Assembly (NCBI GenBank): GCA_046155605.1
Contig: JBJXFQ010000062.1
Coordinates: forward strand, 1-13,866
Length of the DNA stretch: 13,866 nt
Direction: 5' to 3'
DNA from: JAEUIZ01 sp046155605
GTDB taxonomy: Bacteria; Planctomycetota; Phycisphaerae; Phycisphaerales; UBA1924
Shown here piece after piece: positions 5,894 to 12,541 of this stretch. The translations under genes were made by a program, and so were the position numbers. Positions within the stretch are counted from its first letter, which is position 1. Each line of letters opens with the position of its first letter. Below the pieces are notes generated by a model. The model saw only the letters and a list, made by a program, of their open reading frames with translations, had not been told where the DNA came from and ran no database searches.

Positions 5894-7255
5894 CTATCGG
5901 AGTTTCAGGTGGTCGAGCACGTCGTCGTACAGCCCGCCCTGGTTCGAGAAGAGGGCGTAGTTCTTGGCCGTCGCGAACCATTCGTGCGTGCTGGGCTTGA
6001 GGCCCTTGGTCGCGGCCAGCAGGTCGGACGTCCGCAGCGGCTCGGGCACTCCCCGCTGCATCGCCTGGCGCAGCTTTCCCTCGATCGCCAAATCGATGAC
6101 GTTCTTGATGTCCGCGCCGCTGAAGCCCTCGGCCCGCTTGGCGATCTGATCGTGGTCGATGCCCTCCGTCGGCTTGCCCGAGAGCATGATCCGAAAGATC
6201 GCCGACCTTGCCCCCGCGTCCGGCGGGGGGACGAAGATGATCCGATCGAATCGCCCGGGCCTGCGGAACGCCGAATCCACATGCCACGGCGCGTTCGTCG
6301 CCGCCAGGATCAACACCCCCTCGTTCGCGGTGTTCACCCCGTCAAGCTCGGCGAGAAACTGGTTGACCAGGTTTCGCCCCGCCGATTGCCGAAGGTCCGC
6401 ACGCGAGGCACCCAGCGCATCGACCTCGTCGAAGAAGAGGACGCACGGCGTGTCGGCGCGGGCCTGCTCGAAAATCTCGTGCAGGTTCCGCTCGCTTTCC
6501 CCGATCCACATATTCAGAATGTCGCTGATGCCAACGGCGATGAACCGCGCCTTGACCTCGCCCGCGGTTGCTCGTGCCAGGTGCGTCTTGCCGCACCCGG
6601 GCGGGCCGTACATGAGGATTCCCCCGCCGACCGTCTTGCCATACGCCTTGTAAAGATCGGGATGCGCCAACGGATGGATGATCTTGAGCCGGATCTCTTC
6701 CTTGACCCGCTCCATCCCCCCGATGTCCGCGAATGTGATCCGCGGCCGCTCGACCTCGGCACCAACGAGCGGCGCGGGCCTGTCGTCCGCGGACGGCGTC
6801 TCCTCGCGATCTGGTCCGACATTCGGACGCGCACGCGGCGAGGGCGCGCCAAACTGCTCGGCCAGCGCCGCGTCCGCCACGGCTGGGTCCGCCTCGATCG
6901 CCTGCCGGTAATGGTGCCGCGCCCGGTCCGCATCGCCAGCCCGATGCAGCGCCTCGGCGAAGAGCACCCGCACCGCCGGCGTCATCGCGCCGGGCGAGTT
7001 CTTCGCAACGTCTTCGAGCACCACCAGTGCGTGCGATGAGCGGCCAAGTTGGAGATAGACCCGCCCGAGCAAGACCTTGAGCGACACGTCGGACGGCGAG
7101 AGCCCGAGCGCCTCGCGCAGTTCCTTCTCCGCTTCCTGCGCCCGCCCGAACCCCATCAACATCTCGGCCATGTGTTTGCGCAGCGGTGCATTGCTCGGGG
7201 ATTGGGCCAGAGCCTCTCGCAGCACTCGGATTGTTTCCTCGCCGGGTCGCGACAT
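5894..7255 (-). CDS. TPR-containing AAA+ ATPase, Vps4/katanin-like
   Basis: 453 residues. Residues 5-125 form about three TPR units. A charged linker (137-168) leads to ITFADIGGMERVKEEI (173-188), the entry to a classical AAA domain. Walker A is GPPGCGKT (217-224), Walker B is VLFFDE (272-277), sensor 1 is N321 in ATNAP, and the second region of homology ends FRRPGRFD (330-337) with Arg-finger candidates R331/R332 and R335. Pore loop 1 is MWIGESE (249-255), close to the K-W-x-G-E-S/A-E loop of Vps4, katanin and spastin. The C-terminus (422-453) includes STHEWFATAKNYALF and ends LYDDVLDHLKLR, probably capping the ring. It should form an ATP-driven ring that threads or remodels proteins; the substrate is unknown. 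It is first in an operon with the TPR-membrane and DUF1572 genes. No Shine-Dalgarno is seen; an extended -10 lies 9 bases upstream. Confidence 0.9.
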   Translation of the reverse strand: MSRPGEETIRVLREALAQSPSNAPLRKHMAEMLMGFGRAQEAEKELREALGLSPSDVSLKVLLGRVYLQLGRSSHALVVLEDVAKNSPGAMTPAVRVLFAEALHRAGDADRARHHYRQAIEADPAVADAALAEQFGAPSPRARPNVGPDREETPSADDRPAPLVGAEVERPRITFADIGGMERVKEEIRLKIIHPLAHPDLYKAYGKTVGGGILMYGPPGCGKTHLARATAGEVKARFIAVGISDILNMWIGESERNLHEIFEQARADTPCVLFFDEVDALGASRADLRQSAGRNLVNQFLAELDGVNTANEGVLILAATNAPWHVDSAFRRPGRFDRIIFVPPPDAGARSAIFRIMLSGKPTEGIDHDQIAKRAEGFSGADIKNVIDLAIEGKLRQAMQRGVPEPLRTSDLLAATKGLKPSTHEWFATAKNYALFSNQGGLYDDVLDHLKLR

Positions 7256-7264
7256 TACCGGGCG

Positions 7265-7273
7265 ATCATATCA
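7265..7273 (-). promoter_or_regulatory. Extended -10 promoter of the AAA+ operon
   Basis: The minus strand reads TGATATGAT, a TGn extended -10 followed by TATGAT (7265-7270). Its downstream end is 9 bases from ATG 7255, so a transcript would start within a few bases of the start codon. No good -35 lies at 16-18 bases, which is acceptable for an extended -10. This predicts a leaderless or nearly leaderless mRNA. Confidence 0.5.
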
Positions 7274-7360
7274 GAACCGTCACGGTCCGCGCCGAATGCA
7301 ACGGCACCGCGAGAGCCCAAGCGCCGCGAGTTCAGTACGCCCGCGAGACCGCGTCCCGCG

Positions 7361-7366
7361 TACGCT
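7361..7366 (+). promoter_or_regulatory. Possible -10 element of purT
   Basis: TACGCT fits the TANNNT pattern and ends 7 bases before ATG 7374, the spacing expected if transcription starts at the A of the ATG. No Shine-Dalgarno is present. A hexamer of this looseness can occur by chance. Confidence 0.3.
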
Positions 7367-7373
7367 CCGCCCC

Positions 7374-8591
7374 ATGAAACCTCCCACCCTCGTCCTTCTC
7401 GGCTCGGGCGAACTCGGCAAGGAAGTCGTGATCTCCGCCAAGCGCCTGGGCTGCCGCGTCGTTGCCGTCGATTCCTATCCCGGTGCCCCCGCCATGCAGG
7501 TCGCCGACGTTTCCGAAGTCATCTCCATGCTCGACGGCGACGCCCTCGAGCGCGTCATCCGCGCCCACGCCAGGCCCGGCAAGGGTTTCCACGTCGTCCC
7601 CGAGATCGAGGCCATCCGCACGGAGCGGCTCCTCGCCCTCGAACGCGAGGGCTTCGACATCGTCCCCAGCGCCCGAGCCGCGCACCTGACGATGAACCGG
7701 GACGCCATCCGCGAGGTCGCGGCCACGAAACTGCGACTGCCTACCGCGCGCTTCGCCTATGCCGAGTCCGCCGACGAACTCCGCGCCCACGTCCTCGGGT
7801 CCATCGGCCTCCCCTGCGTCGTCAAGCCCGTGATGTCATCCTCCGGCAAGGGCCAGTCCGTCGTTCGCACCCGGCCTGACATCGCCCGCGCCTGGGACTA
7901 CGCCTGCGACAACATGCGCGGCGACACCCGTCGCGTCATCGCCGAGGAGTTCATTCCCTTCGACTACGAGATCACGCTCCTCACCGTCAGGCAACGTCCA
8001 GTCGTCGCTGGGAAGCGACTCGCCCCCGCACGCCGCACCCTTTTCGTCCGCCCCATCGGCCATCGCCAGGAGCGCGGCGACTACCAGGAGTCCTGGATGC
8101 CCTGCGCCATGAAGCCGGCCCTTGTTCGCCAGGCCCAGCGCATGGCTCGCGCCATCACCGACGAGATCGCCGGGCCGCGCGGCGCAGGGCTCTTCGGCGT
8201 CGAGTTCTTCGTCAACCGAGGTCGCGTCATCTTTTCCGAACTCTCGCCCCGACCCCACGACACCGGCATGGTGACCATGATCTCGCAGGACCTCTCCGAG
8301 TTCGACCTCCACGTCCGCGCGATCCTCGGCCTGCCCATCCCCACCATCCGCTACGAGAAGGCCGCGGCCAGCGCCGTCATCCTCGCCGACCGCGAATCGC
8401 CCAACCCCCCGACCTACCCCGGCCTCGACAGAGCCCTCTCCATCCCCGGCGTGCAGGTCCGCCTCTTCGGCAAGCCCTCGACCCGGACATACCGCCGCAT
8501 GGGCGTCGCCCTCGCCGTCGCCTCGACCGCGCCCGCGGCACGACGACTCGCCACCCGCGCCGCCGCGCTTGTCCGCATAAAGACGACCTAA
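7374..8591 (+). CDS. purT: Formate-dependent phosphoribosylglycinamide formyltransferase (GAR transformylase 2)
   Basis: 405 residues, slightly longer than the roughly 390 usual for PurT. The enzyme makes formyl-GAR from GAR, formate and ATP in the third step of purine synthesis, without folate. Diagnostic motifs are GSGELGKEV (10-18), APAMQVADVSEVISMLDGD (38-56), VPEIEAIRTERLLALE (75-90), ARAAHLTMNRDAIR (100-113), the ATP-grasp loop KPVMSSSGKGQS (151-162), GHRQERGDYQESW (229-241), FGVEFF (274-279) and FSELSPRPHDTGMVT (287-301). Mg-binding glutamates are E277 and E289 by analogy with the E. coli enzyme. About ten basic residues (207-222, VRQRPVVAGKRLAPAR region) are inserted before the GHRQE motif. 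The start is the ATG that brings the Rossmann motif to its usual place; longer upstream reading has no PurT similarity. It is divergent from the AAA+ operon, and no other purine gene is nearby. Confidence 0.96.
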   Translation: MKPPTLVLLGSGELGKEVVISAKRLGCRVVAVDSYPGAPAMQVADVSEVISMLDGDALERVIRAHARPGKGFHVVPEIEAIRTERLLALEREGFDIVPSARAAHLTMNRDAIREVAATKLRLPTARFAYAESADELRAHVLGSIGLPCVVKPVMSSSGKGQSVVRTRPDIARAWDYACDNMRGDTRRVIAEEFIPFDYEITLLTVRQRPVVAGKRLAPARRTLFVRPIGHRQERGDYQESWMPCAMKPALVRQAQRMARAITDEIAGPRGAGLFGVEFFVNRGRVIFSELSPRPHDTGMVTMISQDLSEFDLHVRAILGLPIPTIRYEKAAASAVILADRESPNPPTYPGLDRALSIPGVQVRLFGKPSTRTYRRMGVALAVASTAPAARRLATRAAALVRIKTT

Positions 8592-8594
8592 CTT

Positions 8595-10055
8595 CTAATA
8601 TAAGTACCCCAACTCGAACCATCGCGGCATCACCTTTGCCAGCATCCGCTCCAGCCCCTGCGGGCTTGTGCGCCACGCCTCCGCCACGCCCGCGATCACC
8701 GCGCGCAACGGCCTGCGCCCATCGCAGCCGAACAGCACCGCCAGCGCCCCCGCGTCCACCGCGATCGGCTCGGGCCAGCCCTCCGTCTGCCGAAGCGTGC
8801 CGTCCGTCAGCGACCACTCCGCGCGACCGCGCGGCGAGGGCCGGCCCGCCAACTCCACGCTCGGACATAACTTCGCCGGCACGGTCAGCAGGTCCATCGG
8901 CGTCGCCGCCTGTTCGAGCCGCGTCCGCGAATCAAAGAGCCGTCGAAGTTGCGCCCCCGCTCCCGCTTGCACGCCCGCCGTCGTCCGCTGCTGCGCCACG
9001 AACCAGTTCGCGCCCGCGCGCCGCCTCAGCACCACCATCCCGAACGAGATGCCCGCGATGCCCCGTTCCTCGAACATCGCTCGCCACGAATCCGCCGAGG
9101 GCGGCTCGCGGAACGGCCGCAGTATCCGCATCTCGCGCCGCCACGCCTGCGCGTAACTCCGCGGTGTCTCCTGCCGAATTTGGAACGCCAGCGCGTCGCA
9201 CCCCGTCCCTTCCACCCACGCCCGCACCGGCGCGGCCCACTCCGGCCCGTGCCCCCAGTTCCCCAGGATCGTCGCAAAGCCGCCCTCGGCAAGAAACCGT
9301 GGCACGCCCCGCACCACCCGCTCCGTGAACTCCGCATCTCCGCCCCCCGACGACAACGCGCTCGTCACGCCCGTCGGCGTTATCACGAACGGCGGATTCG
9401 AGATGATCGTGTCGAACGTCTCCCCATCAGGCCGGAGCGGCTCGAACAGGCTGCCCTCCCGTCGCTCGATGTTGGCCCGGCCGTTCAGTTCCGCCGTCAT
9501 CCCCGCGCAGAGGAGCGCCCGCGGGCTGATGTCCGTCGCCACCGCCACGCGTGCCTGCGCTGCCGCCACCGCGACCGGAAAGCCCTGGCCTGTGCCGATC
9601 TCGAGCAGCCGACCGCGTCCGCCGGGCGTGGGCACGGCAAAGAGCGAGAGAATCCGCGTCGCCCCCGCGATCGGCGCGACAAAGTCCTCCTGCTCGTCGG
9701 CCTCTCGCCACGCCACGAAGTCCTGCGCCGCCGCCGCCTCGCCCACGAACACCACGGCAAAGGCCGCACGCATACTTTCGCCCTCGGCCCGCAGCAGCCC
9801 GCGCTCGACGAGCGCCGCCACCAACTCCGCCCCGATGCACGCCGCCGCCTCGGACCTCACCACCGGCACGCCGAGCATGAACAGCCGCAACGCCGTCGCC
9901 AGCGGACGCCCGTCGTCGGTCGCCTCCATCGCCTGCGCCAGCCGCTCCTCCGGCGTGCCCCGCTCCGCCGCCAGAAACGACGCGTGGACCGGCGCGTGAT
10001 ACCCCAGCCGCACAAGGCGCTCGCGCAGCGTCGCCAGGGGTGTCAAGGGCGGCAT
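8595..10055 (-). CDS. Class I SAM-dependent methyltransferase with NPPF motif
   Basis: 486 residues. The core is a Rossmann methyltransferase: motif I is LLEIGTGQGFPVAVAAA (150-166), the acidic end of strand 2 is ATDISPRAL (173-181), and NPPF (220-223) follows FDTIIS. NPPF/Y motifs occur in enzymes that methylate planar nitrogens, such as PrmC-type glutamine or rRNA/tRNA adenine and guanine methyltransferases. An all-helical N-terminal domain (1-145) and a long C-terminal extension (about 355-486) make it resemble the roughly 500-residue PrmC-like methyltransferases known mainly from actinobacteria; that parallel is from memory. The substrate is not predictable here. ATG 10055 has GGAG 6 bases upstream (10062-10065). 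It lies 100 bases downstream of the beta-helix gene on the same strand and ends 3 bases from the convergent purT stop. Confidence 0.85.
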   Translation of the reverse strand: MPPLTPLATLRERLVRLGYHAPVHASFLAAERGTPEERLAQAMEATDDGRPLATALRLFMLGVPVVRSEAAACIGAELVAALVERGLLRAEGESMRAAFAVVFVGEAAAAQDFVAWREADEQEDFVAPIAGATRILSLFAVPTPGGRGRLLEIGTGQGFPVAVAAAQARVAVATDISPRALLCAGMTAELNGRANIERREGSLFEPLRPDGETFDTIISNPPFVITPTGVTSALSSGGGDAEFTERVVRGVPRFLAEGGFATILGNWGHGPEWAAPVRAWVEGTGCDALAFQIRQETPRSYAQAWRREMRILRPFREPPSADSWRAMFEERGIAGISFGMVVLRRRAGANWFVAQQRTTAGVQAGAGAQLRRLFDSRTRLEQAATPMDLLTVPAKLCPSVELAGRPSPRGRAEWSLTDGTLRQTEGWPEPIAVDAGALAVLFGCDGRRPLRAVIAGVAEAWRTSPQGLERMLAKVMPRWFELGYLY

Positions 10056-10094
10056 CGAAGGCTCCGAGAGACGAGCGGAGCGTAGCGGCAGGGC

Positions 10095-10119
10095 ACGGCG
10101 CGGGTCGATCTCGCGCCGT
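10095..10119. other. GC-rich hairpin between beta-helix and methyltransferase genes
   Basis: A perfect 8-base-pair stem, ACGGCGCG/CGCGCCGT with a 9-base loop, lies in the 100-base gap. It could be a weak terminator for the beta-helix gene or a processing structure. No U-run follows on the minus strand, so intrinsic termination is not well supported. Confidence 0.35.
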
Positions 10120-10155
10120 TCGTCGCGGCCTTCTTATCGATTCCTTGGCGCGAGG

Positions 10156-11307
10156 TTACTGCCGCGTGTTCGCCGAGTGGTCCGCCGCCAGCGCCGCCGC
10201 CGTCGTCACCGTCGCCGCGACCATCGAGCCCGCCGCCCCTGTGCCGCCCACTGGCGTGAGCACGAAGTGAAAGCGGTTCCGCACGACCACGTTGAACGAG
10301 TTATCGATCCGCACCGCCACGTTGAACGAGTAGATGTGGTTCGCTTCGATGACATTGTCCTGCGCGATCAGCACGATTCCCTCCCCGGTCAGCGAAGCCG
10401 CGGCATTGAGCGTGTTCCCCACGATCGTGTTGGCCAACTGCGAGCGGATTCCCACCGTCGCGTTCCCGATCTTGCACCGCTCGACCCGGCAGCCGCCGCC
10501 GTTGAGGTCAACGCCGATCGGCCCGCCGCGCACCGTGCAATCCAACACGCTCGCGTTGTTCGATGTCAAGATCCCCGTCCCGCCCGGCTCCGAAACCGTG
10601 CATTGCGCCACGCTCGCGCCATCGGCCAGCACGAACCCCTCCGCGCCCGAACTCCGCGCCGCGCATTCCGTCGCCCGCGCGCCCGCGCCGAGCCGATAGG
10701 CCGCCTGCGTCACCGACCGCACCACGCACCGCGACACCTCCGAGCCCGCTCCCACTTCGATCCCCGAGTTGAAGCCGCTCGTCACCGCGCAACCGCTCAC
10801 GATCGAGTTTGTCCCCACGCCGATGCCCAGCGCGCCCACCACGCCCGTGGTGATGTTCTCGACCCGCACGCTGTCGTCGTCCTCAGCCCCCACGCCAGCG
10901 AGAAAGTTCGTGATCGTCCCGTTCCGGATCGTCACCCGCGAGCGAGTCCCATTGACAAACACCCCCGCGCCCGAACTGCTCACCGTCCCGATGTTGTCGA
11001 TGGTGAACCCGTTGAGGTCGAGGGTCACGTTGTCCGCGTCGATCACCACGCCGTGGAAGTCGCTCCCGCCCGTGGGCGAGTTCTGCACGACGTTCGCCGT
11101 CAGGTAGTACGACCCCGACGCGCTGATCCGCCGAACGCCCTGGCCGCCCGAGGGCAGCGTTGCCACGTCGATTCGCGGCTCGACCTGCTGCAACGTCTTG
11201 TACGTCGATGCCACCACGCCCGGCGGGGGCGTCAAGGGTCCGGCGGTCAACGCCGCCACCACGCCCAGAGTCACGATCGAGGTGCAAACAACGGCTGTCC
11301 GGTTCAT
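10156..11307 (-). CDS. Exported right-handed parallel beta-helix protein
   Basis: 383 residues. The N-terminus MNRTAVVCTSIVTLGVVAALTAG is a signal peptide; GPLTPPPGVVASTYKTL (23-39) and GSYYLTANVV (65-74) are a lead-in I know from many planctomycete beta-helix proteins. Residues 86-350 are short rungs of about 20-24 residues, each with a G-V/I-x-V/D strand and an N or C turn: VTLDLNGFTIDN, SRVTIRNGTITNF, IVSGCAVTSG, VSRCVVRS and VVVRNRFHF. Such proteins are usually secreted or periplasmic and bind or cleave polysaccharide, but no catalytic residues stand out. The C-terminus is Ala/Thr-rich with no anchor or dockerin, unlike the HAF protein. GGGAG (11315-11319) lies 7 bases before ATG 11307. 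A palindrome sits 50 bases further upstream. It is preceded by the 58-residue membrane gene. Confidence 0.87.
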   Translation of the reverse strand: MNRTAVVCTSIVTLGVVAALTAGPLTPPPGVVASTYKTLQQVEPRIDVATLPSGGQGVRRISASGSYYLTANVVQNSPTGGSDFHGVVIDADNVTLDLNGFTIDNIGTVSSSGAGVFVNGTRSRVTIRNGTITNFLAGVGAEDDDSVRVENITTGVVGALGIGVGTNSIVSGCAVTSGFNSGIEVGAGSEVSRCVVRSVTQAAYRLGAGARATECAARSSGAEGFVLADGASVAQCTVSEPGGTGILTSNNASVLDCTVRGGPIGVDLNGGGCRVERCKIGNATVGIRSQLANTIVGNTLNAAASLTGEGIVLIAQDNVIEANHIYSFNVAVRIDNSFNVVVRNRFHFVLTPVGGTGAAGSMVAATVTTAAALAADHSANTRQ

Positions 11308-11356
11308 GGCTTTGCTCCCGTGGCGGTTCCCCGCCCATGACCTTACGGATTCTTGT

Positions 11357-11383
11357 GTATCGATCGCTATACGCGATAGATAC
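11357..11383. promoter_or_regulatory. 27-base imperfect palindrome upstream of the beta-helix gene
   Basis: Arms GTATCgATCGC (11357-11367) and GCGATaGATAC (11373-11383) pair over 10 of 11 positions around the loop TATAC. It lies 50 bases before ATG 11307, in an AT-rich patch (11340-11410) that stands out from the GC-rich surroundings. This fits an operator for a dimeric regulator, or a 5' leader hairpin. No regulator gene is in the window. Confidence 0.45.
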
Positions 11384-11439
11384 GAAATGTTATCTCGTTT
11401 TATCTGTCACTACGCACGATTGCCGCTGTCGTGCCTCAC

Positions 11440-11616
11440 CTACGCGATATGGACCAGCGCGGCCGCCACGCCCAGCACCAACGCGCTGACGGCGATGGCG
11501 ATCACCAGATCCGTCACCGCCTGCATCGCGCTCGAATCCCTCCAGCCGCTCGCCTTCGCGCTCTTCACGGCCTTGCCCATCTCACTCTTGACCGCGTCAG
11601 CCTTCCAGCCGTCCAT
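11440..11616 (-). CDS. Small single-pass membrane protein, 58 residues
   Basis: An ATG at 11616 opens a 58-residue frame ending in TAG at 11440. Residues 1-28 are hydrophilic with five lysines, two tryptophans and two arginine/aspartate pairs, and read as an amphipathic helix (KADAVKSEMGKAVKSAKASG). Residues 34-58 are one hydrophobic helix (TDLVIAIAVSALVLGVAAAL) ending almost at the C-terminus, so it looks tail-anchored or N-in. Third codon positions are mostly G or C, as in neighbouring genes, which supports real coding. The upstream AGGCGAG is at best a weak Shine-Dalgarno. It lies between the zinc-ribbon membrane gene and the beta-helix gene on the same strand. I do not recognise the family. 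Confidence 0.6.
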   Translation of the reverse strand: MDGWKADAVKSEMGKAVKSAKASGWRDSSAMQAVTDLVIAIAVSALVLGVAAALVHIA

Positions 11617-11770
11617 CGCTCATGCTCGCCTGGTGTTCGGTATCGCGGGACGCCCGCTGACGCCCGCCCGCCTCCCTCTCCGACATGCGAGAAATCTCCC
11701 GCGAGAGCGACAACATTCTGAAAATCGACTGAACGGCAAGCCGCCGCCGCGACGCCATCGGGAGCGATCG

Positions 11771-12514
11771 TCACTTCGATGTGATCGCCGCGCTCTCCCC
11801 GATGGTCGCGCCGCACTCGGGGCAATACTCGATGCGGGGCACGATGCTCGCAACCGCATACCCGCACCGCGCGCAGCGCCCCGCGGCACGTCGCCGCGCG
11901 CGCAGAAGGTACCGAACGATCATCGGAATCGCGGCCCAGACGCACCCGTACATCGCGGTCGAAGCGGCAAATGGCCCCCAGATCGGCGCGAAAGCGATCG
12001 GACGTACTGGAGTATTCAACATCAATCGGTCAAGAAAGCGCGGTAGCGGCGTGGCCCATTGATACTCCGTCAGCCGATTGATCATCGCTTGCCCGCTTCT
12101 TGTTTCGACGGTGGCGACGCGGGCTCGAAACGCACGCACTGGCAACCCGCACTCATACGTCACCAATGAAGAGCCTTTATGAGCGTCGTCGAGGACATCG
12201 GTCTGGCCAATATAAGTGAAGGACAATCCAACTCCATCGCATCGAAGGAGAACGTGCGCGCCATTGGGATCGGGAAGCGGAACGTCTCGATTCCATCGAG
12301 GCCAACCCGGTAGATGAACCGCAACAGGCCAATCTTGATGGTAAAACTGGGGTCCCTTCACCAGCACCTGCGCGGGCGGGCGCGAAAGAACTGTGGCACC
12401 GAGGGCGACGAGAAACGTCGTCAATGCTCCAAGTGCGACGTACAGGCAGCACCTGAAGACGACAGCGCGTCGTCGCCTCCAGCCTTCGACAGCAACACCC
12501 CCATCGCCGCGCAT
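11771..12514 (-). CDS. Membrane protein with C-terminal zinc ribbon
   Basis: 247 residues from ATG 12514; an in-frame GTG at 12529 would add five residues, and neither has a Shine-Dalgarno, so the start is uncertain. A basic patch GWRRRR (11-16) precedes membrane segment one (about 19-44). A central soluble part (45-175) is likely outside the membrane, and a second segment (about 179-203) is followed by RYLLRARRRA. The C-terminus holds CARCG (214-218) and CPECG (231-235), a four-cysteine zinc ribbon on the cytoplasmic side by the positive-inside rule. Ribbons of this kind are frequent in uncharacterised planctomycete membrane proteins. Function unknown. It starts 27 bases after the SpoIID stop on the same strand, so it is probably co-transcribed with it. 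Confidence 0.75.
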   Translation of the reverse strand: MRGDGGVAVEGWRRRRAVVFRCCLYVALGALTTFLVALGATVLSRPPAQVLVKGPQFYHQDWPVAVHLPGWPRWNRDVPLPDPNGAHVLLRCDGVGLSFTYIGQTDVLDDAHKGSSLVTYECGLPVRAFRARVATVETRSGQAMINRLTEYQWATPLPRFLDRLMLNTPVRPIAFAPIWGPFAASTAMYGCVWAAIPMIVRYLLRARRRAAGRCARCGYAVASIVPRIEYCPECGATIGESAAITSK

Positions 12515-12541
12515 CACTCGTGGATTCACATCAAGTCATAC

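Noticed and set aside
5892..6287. Upstream extension of the TPR-membrane gene to 554 codons
   Set aside because: It lies within the AAA+ gene in another frame and its residues are Arg/Gly/Pro-rich without TPR pattern; ATG 5891 sits directly after the AAA+ stop.
5909..7039. Plus-strand open frame of 376 codons opposite the AAA+ gene
   Set aside because: Antisense shadow caused by high GC; no domain pattern.
7077..7373. Upstream extension of purT to 504 codons
   Set aside because: It runs into the AAA+ gene on the opposite strand and has no PurT similarity; ATG 7374 matches the family start.
10095..10119. Strong intrinsic terminator
   Set aside because: The 8-base stem is perfect but no U-tract follows on the relevant strand; kept only as a hairpin.
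11683..11730. Short plus-strand peptide MREISRESDNILKID
   Set aside because: Only 15 codons, no ribosome site and no support beyond an open frame.
11198..12046. Plus-strand open frame of 282 codons
   Set aside because: It crosses a signal-peptide gene, an AT-rich regulatory patch and two other minus-strand genes; its sequence shows no domain and has mixed composition.
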